Assembly (NCBI GenBank): GCA_045640985.1
Contig: JAZUFZ010000032.1
Span: 1 to 52,440, forward strand
Reading direction: 5' to 3'
From: Colimorpha sp045640985
GTDB taxonomy: Bacteria; Bacteroidota; Bacteroidia; Bacteroidales; P3
DNA length: 52,440 nucleotides
Part shown: positions 1 through 7,970 of the stretch, piece after piece
Layout: every line of letters starts with the position of its first letter
Numbering within the stretch: the first letter of the stretch is position 1
Translations under genes and position numbers: made by a program
The notes under the pieces: generated by a model
Told to the model about the DNA's origin: nothing
Databases searched by the model: none
Seen by the model: only the letters and a program-made list of their open reading frames with translations

Positions 1-37
1 TTAACGCAGAGCCACCACCAGGGGCTCCGCTACGCGA

Positions 38-152
38 TAACTCCCTTCTATCTTCTTTTTATCTCCATATTAACTTCTTTTTATCTCCTTTCCTTAGAAT
101 AAGAGATAGAAAAAAGATAAACTGGAGATAAAAAGAAGATAAGAGGGAGTTA
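38..152 (+). repeat. Palindromic 11-nt-period repeat, copy 1
   Basis: This is one of three near-identical copies; the others are at 10209-10327 and 43975-44093. The outer arms (about 38-66 and 124-152) are inverted repeats starting TAACTCCC and ending GGGAGTTA. The left half is pyrimidine-rich and falls into 11-nt steps that begin TAACT or TATCT. The right half carries the complementary AGAT/AGTTA phase. No coding capacity is visible. This copy differs from the others mainly in its right half. It could be a MITE-like element or a bidirectional terminator or structural repeat; no transposase is nearby. Confidence 0.85.
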
Positions 153-394
153 CCCCGGTAAAACGCCTGAGAAACAGGGGGGAAGGGTTTGTTGCTTGGG
201 AATTTTCCCTCTTAATGCGTGTCCCGCGGGATGACCCGACTGCGGCGGGGAATCGGGGGGAAATGATGACGGCGGTGCGATGCAGCGGCTGGGGGCTGAA
301 TGGCAAATTATATAAAAAATCTTCCGGGATATCGGCGGGAATAGGGCTTGACCTGCCGTGCAGAGGGTTGAGGAATAGGATGTTAGAGATTTGA
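153..394. other. Intergenic region upstream of iorA
   Basis: I see no credible gene here. A short module with GCCTGAGAAACAGG at 165-178 is shared, in reverse orientation, with the left flank of the other two copies of the palindromic repeat (10185-10198 and 43907-43920). The rest is unremarkable spacer leading to the iorA promoter. Confidence 0.5.
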
Positions 395-426
395 TTTGGT
401 GGTTTGAATTTTTTTTTGTACTTTTG
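395..426 (+). promoter_or_regulatory. Bacteroidota-type promoter for iorAB
   Basis: TTTG at 395-398, a 20-bp spacer and TACTTTTG at 419-426 match the -33/-7 consensus (TTTG / TAnnTTTG) of the primary sigma factor of this phylum. Transcription would start around 432, about 40 nt before the iorA ATG at 470. Confidence 0.75.
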
Positions 427-469
427 CACCACTCAAAAAAACGGAAATCAATAACAAAATATATAATTT

Positions 470-2050
470 ATGCAGAAATCTCTTTTATTAGGCGACGAGG
501 CGATTGCCCAGGCCTTTATTGATGCGGGCGGCAGTGCTATCAACAGTTATCCTGGCACTCCCTCCACCCAGATTACCGAGTATGTGATGAAATCCAAAGA
601 GGCTAAGGAAAAAGGTATCGTGGCCAACTGGTGCGCCAACGAGAAGACCGCCCTTGAGGCTTCGATCGGCGTGGCATACAGCGGCAAACGTGCTATGACC
701 TGCATGAAGCATGTGGGTATGAACGTCTGCGGAGACCCGTTCATGAACTCCGCCATCATCGGAACCCGCGGGGTTCTGGTTGTGGTGGCTGACGACCCGA
801 GCATGTTCTCCTCGCAGGACGAGCAGGACAGCCGTTATTACGGTCACTGGGCTATGGTTCCTATGCTGGAGCCCTCGAACCAGCAGGAGGCTTACGACAT
901 GGTGTTCTTCGGATATGAACTCAGCGAGAAGCTCGGAACTCCTGTGCTGTACCGTATTCCTACCCGTCTGGCCCACAGCCGTGCCGGTGTGGAACGCAGA
1001 GAGGCGCTCCCACAGAAGCCGATCTCCTATCCTTCCGACCCCAAGTCCTTTGTGCTGCTCCCGGTAAACGCAAAGCGTCTGTATCGCGAACTTATCGACA
1101 AACAGCCCTCTTTCGTGAAAGCCAGCGAGGAGAGCGGCTGGAACAGATATTTCGAGGGCAAGGACCACAGCCGCGGAATCATCACCACGGGTATTGCCTA
1201 CAACTACCTGATGGAGAATTTCCCGCAGGGATGTCCGTTCCCGGTGGTAAAGATTACTCAGTATCCTCTCCCGGTGGATATGATCAACCGTCTGTATGAG
1301 GAATGCGATGAAATCCTCGTTCTCGAAGATGGCCAGCCCTACGTAGAGGAACGTATCAAGGGTCTGCTCGGCAAGGGCAAGCCTGTACACGGCCGTATTG
1401 ACGAGACCATCCGCCGCGACGGTGAGATGAATGCCGAGAAGGTGGCCAAGGCACTCGGAATGCCCGTAGAACTCGGTCCCGACGTTCCTGAGGTAGTAGT
1501 GAACCGTCCGCCAGCCCTCTGCAAGGGCTGTCCTCACGGTGACAGCTATGCAGCCATCATCGAAGTGATGAAAAACTACGAGCACGGCCGCGTGTTCGGC
1601 GATATCGGATGCTACACGCTCGGATTCAACCTCGGAGCCATCAATACGACCGTCTGCATGGGCGCCTCCATTACTATGGCAAAAGGTGCAAGTGAAATGG
1701 GCATCTTCCCGTCACTCGCAGTAATCGGAGACGGAACTTTCGGCCACAGCGGTATGACAGGCCTGCTCGACTGCGTGAACGAGAACGCCAACGTGGTGGT
1801 AGTAATCCTCGACAACAACATTACCGGTATGACCGGCGGCCAGCATTCAAGTGCCAACCAGAAGATTGAACGGATCTGCGAGGGACTGGGAGTAGATCCA
1901 GCCCACATCCGCGGTATAGAACCCCTTCCGAAGAACCACGAAGAGTTCAAGAAAATCCTTGAAGAGGAAATCGCCTACAACGGAGTCAGCGTTATTATCC
2001 CGCGCCGTACATGCCTCGTAGAACTCAAAAAGCACCTTGGTAACAAATAA
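470..2050 (+). CDS. iorA: Indolepyruvate:ferredoxin oxidoreductase, alpha subunit
   Basis: This is the thiamine-diphosphate-dependent subunit that, with IorB, oxidatively decarboxylates aryl 2-oxo acids (indolepyruvate, phenylpyruvate) to acyl-CoA and passes electrons to ferredoxin in the cytoplasm. The N-terminus carries the family's YPGTPST motif (about residues 27-33). A cysteine motif CKGCPH lies near residue 351. The TPP-binding stretch begins at GDGTFGHSG (about residue 421) and continues to the DNN of ILDNNITGMTG. At 526 aa it ends just after the TPP domain and lacks the C-terminal two-[4Fe-4S] ferredoxin domain of archaeal IorA (usually above 600 aa). I believe this short form is common in Bacteroidales. 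iorB follows after 21 bp, and a clear promoter precedes the gene. Confidence 0.95.
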   Translation: MQKSLLLGDEAIAQAFIDAGGSAINSYPGTPSTQITEYVMKSKEAKEKGIVANWCANEKTALEASIGVAYSGKRAMTCMKHVGMNVCGDPFMNSAIIGTRGVLVVVADDPSMFSSQDEQDSRYYGHWAMVPMLEPSNQQEAYDMVFFGYELSEKLGTPVLYRIPTRLAHSRAGVERREALPQKPISYPSDPKSFVLLPVNAKRLYRELIDKQPSFVKASEESGWNRYFEGKDHSRGIITTGIAYNYLMENFPQGCPFPVVKITQYPLPVDMINRLYEECDEILVLEDGQPYVEERIKGLLGKGKPVHGRIDETIRRDGEMNAEKVAKALGMPVELGPDVPEVVVNRPPALCKGCPHGDSYAAIIEVMKNYEHGRVFGDIGCYTLGFNLGAINTTVCMGASITMAKGASEMGIFPSLAVIGDGTFGHSGMTGLLDCVNENANVVVVILDNNITGMTGGQHSSANQKIERICEGLGVDPAHIRGIEPLPKNHEEFKKILEEEIAYNGVSVIIPRRTCLVELKKHLGNK

Positions 2051-2071
2051 TCAGAGAAAAAACCGACTATC

Positions 2072-2635
2072 ATGAAAAAAGACATCATACTTTGTGGCGT
2101 AGGAGGAGACGGTATCGTTTCCGTAGCCAAGATCATCAGCGATGCAGCCCTCACGATGGGTATGTACGTAAAGCAGAGTGAAATTCACGGTATGTCCCAG
2201 CGCGGAGGAAGCGTGTTCTCGCACCTCCGTATCAGCACCGAGCCGATCTATGCCGATGTGATTCCCGTAGGACAGGCCGACATTATCCTCTCAAGCGAAC
2301 CTATGGAGGCGCTCCGCTATCTTCCTTTCCTGAACAAGGAGGGTTATGTGATCACCAACAGCGACCCGTTCATCAACATCAAGCATTATCCCGAGGTGGA
2401 GAAAATCATGGCAGAAGTGAACAAACTTCCCCATTGCGTAAGTTTCAACGCAAACGAGATAGCCAAGACAATCAATGCCCGCGGAAACATGGTGCTTCTT
2501 GGTGCAGCCGCTCCATATCTCGGCATCGAGTTTGCAGAACTGGAGAAAGCTATCCAGAATATCTTCGGCCGCAAGGGCGAGGCTGTGGTAGCAACCAATA
2601 TCGCAGCCATCCGTGCCGGCCGCGATGCAAAATAA
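2072..2635 (+). CDS. iorB: Indolepyruvate:ferredoxin oxidoreductase, beta subunit
   Basis: This is the gamma-domain partner of IorA in the 2-oxoacid:ferredoxin oxidoreductase family. The 187 aa open with the family's glycine-rich start (GVGGDGIVSVAKI, about residues 8-20) and the conserved HGMSQRGGSV block near residues 39-48, which is typical of this subunit. It is full length. It sits 21 bp downstream of iorA and just before a strong intrinsic terminator, so the two genes form a bicistronic unit. The likely role is fermentation of aromatic amino acids, or the reverse reductive synthesis of aromatic 2-oxo acids; direction cannot be read from sequence. Confidence 0.95.
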   Translation: MKKDIILCGVGGDGIVSVAKIISDAALTMGMYVKQSEIHGMSQRGGSVFSHLRISTEPIYADVIPVGQADIILSSEPMEALRYLPFLNKEGYVITNSDPFINIKHYPEVEKIMAEVNKLPHCVSFNANEIAKTINARGNMVLLGAAAPYLGIEFAELEKAIQNIFGRKGEAVVATNIAAIRAGRDAK

Positions 2636-2666
2636 GAGAGATATATAACATAATCTCAATAACAAA

Positions 2667-2699
2667 AAGTGTCCGTTCTGCGGACACTTCTTGTTTTTT
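2667..2699 (+). terminator. Intrinsic terminator of iorAB
   Basis: A perfect 9-bp stem (AAGTGTCCG at 2667-2675 pairing with CGGACACTT at 2681-2689) with a 5-nt loop is followed by a T-rich run. It lies about 30 bp after the iorB stop. Confidence 0.85.
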
Positions 2700-2811
2700 A
2701 TGAGGTTGAGGTTGTAGGGTGTAAGAGTTTAAGTGTGTAGGGTTTGAGGTACGAATGATTAAACCGTTTTTTGGGGAATAAAACGGCGGTTTCTATGTGG
2801 TGGGGATAGGA

Positions 2812-3204
2812 TTACAGGTTTTCGTCCTTCGTTTGGAGATATTCCCCCAAGAGGCGGGCGGCACAAGCGATGAGGTCGTTGCAGGGGCGGCGTGAAGCGC
2901 CCATCTGCAGCAGGCGGCCACAGTTTATGTCTCCGTTTTCGTCCCGGAAACGTCCGGCGAGTTCCTTTACAGCATCTGAATTTCCGGTAAGGCCGCATAC
3001 CATGGCCATACCGCTCACGCATCCGCATACTTCCCTCAATCCCGAAAGACCCCTACCGAAAGGGGCGGCAAGGTTCTGGAGGTTCTCTTCGTCGATGGGA
3101 AGGAGGTCTTTATAGGCCAGCACTACCGACTGGCAGCAGTTATAGCCTTGCTTGTGGAGTTCCCGGGCCCGGGCTACATGAGATTCTATATCTATGGAGT
3201 TCAT
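2812..3204 (-). CDS. C_GCAxxG_C_C family protein
   Basis: This is a 130-aa member of the C_GCAxxG_C_C family, small cysteine-rich proteins thought to bind a cofactor or take part in redox reactions; no biochemical role is firmly known. Visible hallmarks are the first cysteines in GYNCCQSVVLAY (about residues 20-31), the glycine-rich GRGLSGLREVCGCVSG segment (about 50-66) in place of the usual FGGG...CGAVTG, and a late C-x6-C (CNDLIACA, about 108-115). No signal peptide or membrane segment is present. It stands alone, divergent from the gldD cluster and convergent with iorAB. Confidence 0.8.
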   Translation of the reverse strand: MNSIDIESHVARARELHKQGYNCCQSVVLAYKDLLPIDEENLQNLAAPFGRGLSGLREVCGCVSGMAMVCGLTGNSDAVKELAGRFRDENGDINCGRLLQMGASRRPCNDLIACAARLLGEYLQTKDENL

Positions 3205-3320
3205 AATAAAGTTTGATGATTTCCGATATAACGCAGTTCTTCGTTTTTTATTGTCCCGAGGGAGAGAGGAATTTTTTTCTTGCTGTGAAAGTGGAGATAA
3301 GGAAAGTGAGGACGTTTTTT

Positions 3321-3352
3321 TTTGCGGGAATGGAAAATTCTTCGTAATTTTG
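3321..3352 (+). promoter_or_regulatory. Promoter of the gldD-rpoN cluster, possibly giving a leaderless mRNA
   Basis: TTTG at 3321-3324, 20 bp, then TAATTTTG at 3345-3352 match the -33/-7 consensus well. The first ATG of the next gene lies at 3357, only 4 nt after the box. A transcript from here would have almost no 5' leader unless the protein starts further in. Confidence 0.7.
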
Positions 3353-3356
3353 CATC

Positions 3357-3884
3357 ATGAACCGATTGGAATACTGGCTGAAATCGTGGACAGGTCATAA
3401 CCTGCATTCTCCCTGGATGTTCAGGTTTTATAATGATGTGCTGGCATCAGGAATGCCGGAGGAATATCGTAGAAACCGGGAACTCCGGGGTGCGGGCCGC
3501 GGGAGACGAGCAACGGCTGAATTGATTTATAAGACCATGAATTATTTCGGCTATGAAAGGGTGGCTGTTATGGGAGCGGATGCGCAGTTGCGCCCATGGG
3601 CACAGCGGGGAAATGCGCGGGCGGTTTTTGTAGAGAGGGAGGCAGATCTGCTTGTGGTGCCGTATTCTGGGGAAGATAAGCAACCGCAGATTCGTCAGGT
3701 CGGGATCAGGAAAGGAGGAATGATAATTGTGGAACGGCCCCATGCCGACCGGTTGCGGGAAGTGTGGTGGAACGGGCTGTATGATGAATTTCTTCCTGTC
3801 GTGAGCGTGGATATGTATGATGTGGGTATGCTGATATTCAGGGAAGGACTGCATCCGCAGAAGTTTATTTTGCGTCAGGAATAA
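3357..3884 (+). CDS. Degenerate SAM-methyltransferase-like protein upstream of gldD
   Basis: This 175-aa protein has the two ends of a Bacteroidota class I methyltransferase family: the N-terminal HSPWMFRFYNDVL block (about residues 17-29, HSPF.F...VL in relatives) and a C-terminal DMYDVGMLIFREGL...FILR block (about 151-173). The centre is short, and the usual SAM motifs are not recognisable: the glycine-rich ExGxxxG loop reads VAVMGADAQ, and the acidic DGxH motif reads VVPYSGE. It is therefore probably an inactive or repurposed relative, by my reading about 60 residues shorter than active members. It is the first gene of the cluster leading to gldD. Confidence 0.6.
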   Translation: MNRLEYWLKSWTGHNLHSPWMFRFYNDVLASGMPEEYRRNRELRGAGRGRRATAELIYKTMNYFGYERVAVMGADAQLRPWAQRGNARAVFVEREADLLVVPYSGEDKQPQIRQVGIRKGGMIIVERPHADRLREVWWNGLYDEFLPVVSVDMYDVGMLIFREGLHPQKFILRQE

Positions 3885-3974
3885 TATTATTGTATTGCGT
3901 GCGTTATATAATATATAGCAGACCGGGTCTCGGATCACCCCGGACGCGGTTGCAGATTATAAAAATTGCAGATT

Positions 3975-4562
3975 ATGAAAAAAGGAATACTTGGATTTAT
4001 GATGCTGGGGCTGCTGGCGGTTGTGGGGTGCGGCAGGCAGGCCCCGACCCCTAAACCGGTTGCATACGTGCGGTTTGACTTCCCGAAGAAGGATTACCGG
4101 ATGATGGACACAGCATCGCTGCCTTTCACCTTTGAGTGTGCGAGAGAGGCCAATGTGGTGCTGAAGCCGAGCCATAACCGCAGTACCTGGGTAGATATTG
4201 AATATCCGCAATATAAAGGGGTGGTGTTTCTGAGTTATCTGCCCCTGAAGGGGAGGGAGAGCCTGAAGGCAGAGGTGGACACCTCTTACCGGCTGATGAG
4301 TATGCACTTCTCCCACAGTTCCGGGGTGAGTGAGAAGGGGTATGAGGATAAGGAGAAATCGGTATATGCAACCGTATATCGTATAGATGGGCTGAAGGTG
4401 GCTTCTACATGTCAGTTCTGGGCGACAGACAGTGTGAAGCATTTTCTCAGAGGGTCTCTTTATCTGAACAATGTGCCGAACAACGACTCGCTGGCACCGA
4501 TTCTTACCTATTTGCAGGATGACCTTACCCATCTGCTGGAGACTCTGGAATGGCGAGATTAG
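3975..4562 (+). CDS. gldD: Gliding motility / type IX secretion lipoprotein GldD
   Basis: GldD is an envelope lipoprotein needed for gliding and type IX secretion in Flavobacterium. The product is 195 aa if translation starts at the ATG at 3975; an in-frame TTG lies three codons upstream. A signal peptide with lipobox VVGC (about residues 17-20) is followed by the conserved FDFPKKDY block, and late in the protein by FWATDSVKHFLRGSLYLNN and DDLTHLLETLEW, all strongly typical of GldD. The main type IX operon lies 20 kb away (23.8-30.9 kb). The 3' end overlaps the next start by 13 bp, implying translational coupling. Confidence 0.92.
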   Translation: MKKGILGFMMLGLLAVVGCGRQAPTPKPVAYVRFDFPKKDYRMMDTASLPFTFECAREANVVLKPSHNRSTWVDIEYPQYKGVVFLSYLPLKGRESLKAEVDTSYRLMSMHFSHSSGVSEKGYEDKEKSVYATVYRIDGLKVASTCQFWATDSVKHFLRGSLYLNNVPNNDSLAPILTYLQDDLTHLLETLEWRD

Positions 4563-5020
4563 AGATCATACAGCATGAGATGCGGCTGATAAGGGATTCT
4601 TCCGCGGGGGGTCAGCATCGGGGGCGGAAACTGCCTCAGGTATTTCTGCCTCACAGGTTGTGGATAAACGGTAGAATGGTGGGGGTGATTCAGAGTGAGA
4701 GGGTGGATGTGGAAATCCCGCAGGGGGTATATGAGATAAGGGTTCAGAGTATGATTCCGATTCTGGAGAGCAGGGCTGAAATCAGGATTGAGGAGGGAGT
4801 GAGAAATGTGATGACTATCGGAGACCGTGAAAAGGGGTGGGATATGGTGTTCTGGATAGCCCTGGTGTTGGAAATCGTGCATTGTTTCCTTACCTTGCCG
4901 AGAGGGTGGAATGTGGCTTACCACATAGTGGATGACGGATTGTTTGTAGCGTGGCTGGTATATGAATGGGTGATAAGAAAACGATATTTTGATATAGACT
5001 TTGCTCACTATAAAAACTAA
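4550..5020 (+). CDS. Small membrane protein of unknown function
   Basis: I do not recognise this 156-aa protein. Its first half looks like a beta-rich cytosolic domain (WINGRMVGVIQSERVDVEIP, PQGVYEIRVQS), reminiscent of small sandwich domains that bind ligands or surfaces. The second half has two likely membrane segments (about residues 103-121 and 127-145) and a short basic tail. It starts inside the end of gldD (13-bp overlap) and is followed after 32 bp by the sigma-54 gene, so it belongs to the same transcription unit. No Sec signal peptide is visible. Confidence 0.7.
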   Translation: MARLEIIQHEMRLIRDSSAGGQHRGRKLPQVFLPHRLWINGRMVGVIQSERVDVEIPQGVYEIRVQSMIPILESRAEIRIEEGVRNVMTIGDREKGWDMVFWIALVLEIVHCFLTLPRGWNVAYHIVDDGLFVAWLVYEWVIRKRYFDIDFAHYKN

Positions 5021-5052
5021 GCGGAATATCCGCATACTGAAAGGACTATAGA

Positions 5053-7455
5053 ATGAACTCACAGAAACAGAAAATGAGACAGCTGCAGAAGATGTCGCCG
5101 AAGCAGATGATGCTTATGCGTATGCTGCAGATGTCCAACCAGTCGCTTGAGCAGATGATAAAGGAGGAGATTGAGAAAAATCCGCTGCTGGAGGTGGAAG
5201 CGTCTTCGGGCGCAATGGAAAGTATGGATAGCGGCAGAGATGAACCGGGGGATGAAGCACTGGATTTCATGGATGATGAGTATAAGGAATATCAGGAATA
5301 CGATCCGAACAGAGAATACAGGGAACGGGACTATGCCGATGAGGAATCCTTTATGGATTTCCTGCACGAACAGGTGGGAATGCTGACGCTTGATGAGAGG
5401 AAACTGCTGATTGTGGAGGAGATACTGGGAAGTCTGGACGATTCGGGCTGGCTGGGCAGGGATCTGATGCTGATAGAAAACGACCTGGCGTTCAGGAAAG
5501 GGGTGGAAGTGAGCCACGAGGAACTGGAATCAGCCTTGAAAATAGTGCAGAGTCTGGAACCCGCAGGCGTGGGGGCGAGAACTCTGGGCGAATGTCTGCT
5601 GCTGCAGCTGGAAAGGGTGCAGCCTCAGACTTACGAGGTAAAATGCGCCCGGGCTATCGTGGAGAATTGTTTCGACCTGATGACTAAACATCATTATGAG
5701 GCAATCGCGGAACGGCTGGAGATAGACATGGAATCGGTAGCAGCAGCAGAGGCCTGTATCCGCAGACTGAATCCCAAACCCTGCGCTACGGAGTCAGCAC
5801 GTAATACGGACGTGAATTATATCATTCCCGATTTTGTTGTTTCCCGCTCAGGAGGAAGCTTGTCCTGTATGCTGAACGACGGCATGATGCCGAAACTGAT
5901 GACCAGCCGCTATTACGAAGAGATGCTTCAGGAGATGCTGTCAATCAGGAAACCTACAGCAGGTGAACGCGAGACCCTTGAGTTTTTGAAATCCAAGGAT
6001 GAAGATGCTCACGATTTTCTGGATAACATATCCCAAAGACATCAGACGCTGCTCCGTACCATGGAAATCATCGTCAAGAGACAGCGTCAGTATCTGCTCA
6101 CGGGTAATGTTTCCGATATGAAACCCTTGATGCAGCACGAGGTTGCAGAGATCTTAGGGATGGATGATTCCACCATTTCGAGGGTCGTGAACAGCAAATA
6201 TGTACAGACCGATTTCGGTACTTTCCCGCTGAAACATTTTTTCTCCCAGTCGCAGATGAATCTCGAAGGGGACGAAGTAGCCACGGAGGCTGTGCGGCAT
6301 CATCTGCAGCTTCTGGTAGAACAAGAAGACAAGACAAACCCCAAGACCGACGATCAGCTGGCGGAGGAAATGAAGGAGGCCGGCTACAGCATATCCCGCC
6401 GGACGGTAGCAAAATACCGTGATATGATGGGCATACCGGTTGCACGGCTCAGGAGAATACTTACCCTGTTGCTGCTGCTTTTGAGCCTTGGCGGACTTTC
6501 TGCTCAGGAACCGATGAGCTATTATGATTCGCTCGCTTATCATCAGATGCACCCGGCAACCCGCAAGAGTACTCCGAAGAAGAACGACCAGAACACCAAA
6601 GCCGCCAGACCGCAGACCCGTAAGGCAACCCCTGTGGATTCTGCTTTGCTGAAAAGCGATGAGGCAATAGACAATCTCTATAATGCTACGCGTCCCAGGC
6701 CTTCTATGATGTGGTACGGAAACCATTTTTCGCAGAACCGGGTAAAACCCGAGAATTTCCATATTGACTCCCTTCCGGATGCAGTAAACCTCCAGCTTGT
6801 GAAGTCCGATTCGGATTTCTGTTTCCCGATGAAAAATATCATTACTTCGCCCTACGGGTGGAGGTGGAACCGTGCGCACAGAGGGGTGGACATACGGCTG
6901 AATACCGGTGATCCTGTAAGGTGTGTCTTTCCTGGCGTGGTGCGGATTGCGAGTCCAATGGGAGCATACGGAAACCTTGTTGTAGTAAGGCATTATAATG
7001 GTTTGGAAACTGTTTACGGCCATCTTTCCAAAATTCAGGTGAAGCCCAATCAGGAAGTGGCGGCAGGCGATATTCTTGGCCTTGGGGGCAGTACGGGTAG
7101 AAGTACCGGACCGCATCTCCATTTCGAGGTCCGTTTTGAGTATGAGCCCTTTGACCCGGAATGGATACTGGATTTCCAGAACTATACCCTCCGTACTCAT
7201 AGGCTCCATCTGGACAAGACCTATTTTGGTATCTCTAACCCCGTTAAAGGCGGAGGATCCTACAAGGCTGACAAGAGCTACGTGAAGGAACAGGACGCCA
7301 AACGGGCAGAGAAACGCCCTATATACTATATTGTAAGGAAAGATGACGATATAGAAACCATAGCGCAATACTATAGAACTACTCCGGAGAAGATCAAGGA
7401 ACTGAATCCGGAGATGAAGAAACTGAAAAAAGGATTGAAAATAAGAGTAAGATAA
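5053..7455 (+). CDS. rpoN: Sigma-54 (RpoN) fused in frame to a secreted M23 peptidase with LysM
   Basis: Residues 1 to about 465 are a complete RNA polymerase sigma-54: the Gln/Met-rich region I (KQMMLMRMLQMSNQSLEQMI, then NPLLE), an acidic linker, the core-binding domain, a helix-turn-helix and the RpoN box RRTVAKYR (449-456). The usual C-terminus (IPVARLRR) then runs without a stop into a hydrophobic signal-peptide-like stretch (about 467-478, LTLLLLLLSLGG, ending SAQ). A low-complexity linker, an M23 endopeptidase domain (zinc ligands H609, D613, H690; also H688) and a C-terminal LysM (about 758-800) follow. Two ATG codons at 6424 and 6427 (residues 458-459) would give the peptidase its own signal peptide, so the unit may act as nested genes yielding a cytosolic sigma factor and an exported cell-wall hydrolase. 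A lost stop codon by mutation or sequencing error is the alternative. Confidence 0.9.
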   Translation: MNSQKQKMRQLQKMSPKQMMLMRMLQMSNQSLEQMIKEEIEKNPLLEVEASSGAMESMDSGRDEPGDEALDFMDDEYKEYQEYDPNREYRERDYADEESFMDFLHEQVGMLTLDERKLLIVEEILGSLDDSGWLGRDLMLIENDLAFRKGVEVSHEELESALKIVQSLEPAGVGARTLGECLLLQLERVQPQTYEVKCARAIVENCFDLMTKHHYEAIAERLEIDMESVAAAEACIRRLNPKPCATESARNTDVNYIIPDFVVSRSGGSLSCMLNDGMMPKLMTSRYYEEMLQEMLSIRKPTAGERETLEFLKSKDEDAHDFLDNISQRHQTLLRTMEIIVKRQRQYLLTGNVSDMKPLMQHEVAEILGMDDSTISRVVNSKYVQTDFGTFPLKHFFSQSQMNLEGDEVATEAVRHHLQLLVEQEDKTNPKTDDQLAEEMKEAGYSISRRTVAKYRDMMGIPVARLRRILTLLLLLLSLGGLSAQEPMSYYDSLAYHQMHPATRKSTPKKNDQNTKAARPQTRKATPVDSALLKSDEAIDNLYNATRPRPSMMWYGNHFSQNRVKPENFHIDSLPDAVNLQLVKSDSDFCFPMKNIITSPYGWRWNRAHRGVDIRLNTGDPVRCVFPGVVRIASPMGAYGNLVVVRHYNGLETVYGHLSKIQVKPNQEVAAGDILGLGGSTGRSTGPHLHFEVRFEYEPFDPEWILDFQNYTLRTHRLHLDKTYFGISNPVKGGGSYKADKSYVKEQDAKRAEKRPIYYIVRKDDDIETIAQYYRTTPEKIKELNPEMKKLKKGLKIRVR

Positions 7456-7456
7456 T

Positions 7457-7954
7457 ATGATAAAGAAAACCAACCTTTCTGATTATGATCCTTCCCGGAT
7501 TCCGTCAGGCGAGACCTATAAGATAGGTATCGTGGTGGCAGAATGGAACAAGGAGATTACTGACGCGCTGCTTCAAGGGGCAAGTGATACCCTTCTGGAA
7601 CATGGCGTAAAACCTGAAAACATAATCGTGGAGCATGTGCCCGGAAGCTACGAGCTCTCCACGGGTTCCGATCTGCTGCTGCATCATACTGACGTAGATG
7701 CTGTAATTGCTATTGGATGCGTGATCCAGGGCGATACACGCCATTTTGATTTTATCTGTGAGGCAGTTTCTCAGGGTTTGACGAATGTCTCTCTTCATTA
7801 CCATAAGCCCGTAATCTTCACACTCCTCACCACCAACACCATACAGCAGGCCCTCGATCGCTGTGGCGGTAAACATGGCAACAAAGGGGTGGAAGGAGCT
7901 GTAACTGCGCTCAAGATGTGCGCCCTTGAACATAAACTGAACTGTAATTCATAA
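7457..7954 (+). CDS. ribH: 6,7-dimethyl-8-ribityllumazine synthase
   Basis: RibH condenses 5-amino-6-ribitylaminouracil with 3,4-dihydroxybutanone 4-phosphate in the penultimate step of riboflavin synthesis. The 165-aa product is full length, with the family blocks VAEWN (about residues 27-31), VPGSYEL (about 62-68), AIGCVIQGDTRHFD (about 84-97, with the catalytic histidine) and the C-terminal DRCGGKHGNKG. It starts one base after the stop of the rpoN-peptidase fusion, so it is co-transcribed. No FMN riboswitch is visible. Confidence 0.96.
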   Translation: MIKKTNLSDYDPSRIPSGETYKIGIVVAEWNKEITDALLQGASDTLLEHGVKPENIIVEHVPGSYELSTGSDLLLHHTDVDAVIAIGCVIQGDTRHFDFICEAVSQGLTNVSLHYHKPVIFTLLTTNTIQQALDRCGGKHGNKGVEGAVTALKMCALEHKLNCNS

Positions 7955-7970
7955 TTGATAATCAGATAGC

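Noticed and set aside
488..1585. Long open frame antisense to iorA
   Set aside because: It lies wholly opposite a clear gene, has no recognisable motif and reflects the codon bias of iorA; similar antisense frames occur opposite many genes (for example 36879-38147 and 46968-48371).
6424..6480. Simple frameshift as the cause of the RpoN-peptidase fusion
   Set aside because: Both halves are in one frame with intact domains on each side, and the next frame has a stop within the signal stretch, so no single shift restores two normal separate genes in an obvious way; raw reads are still needed.
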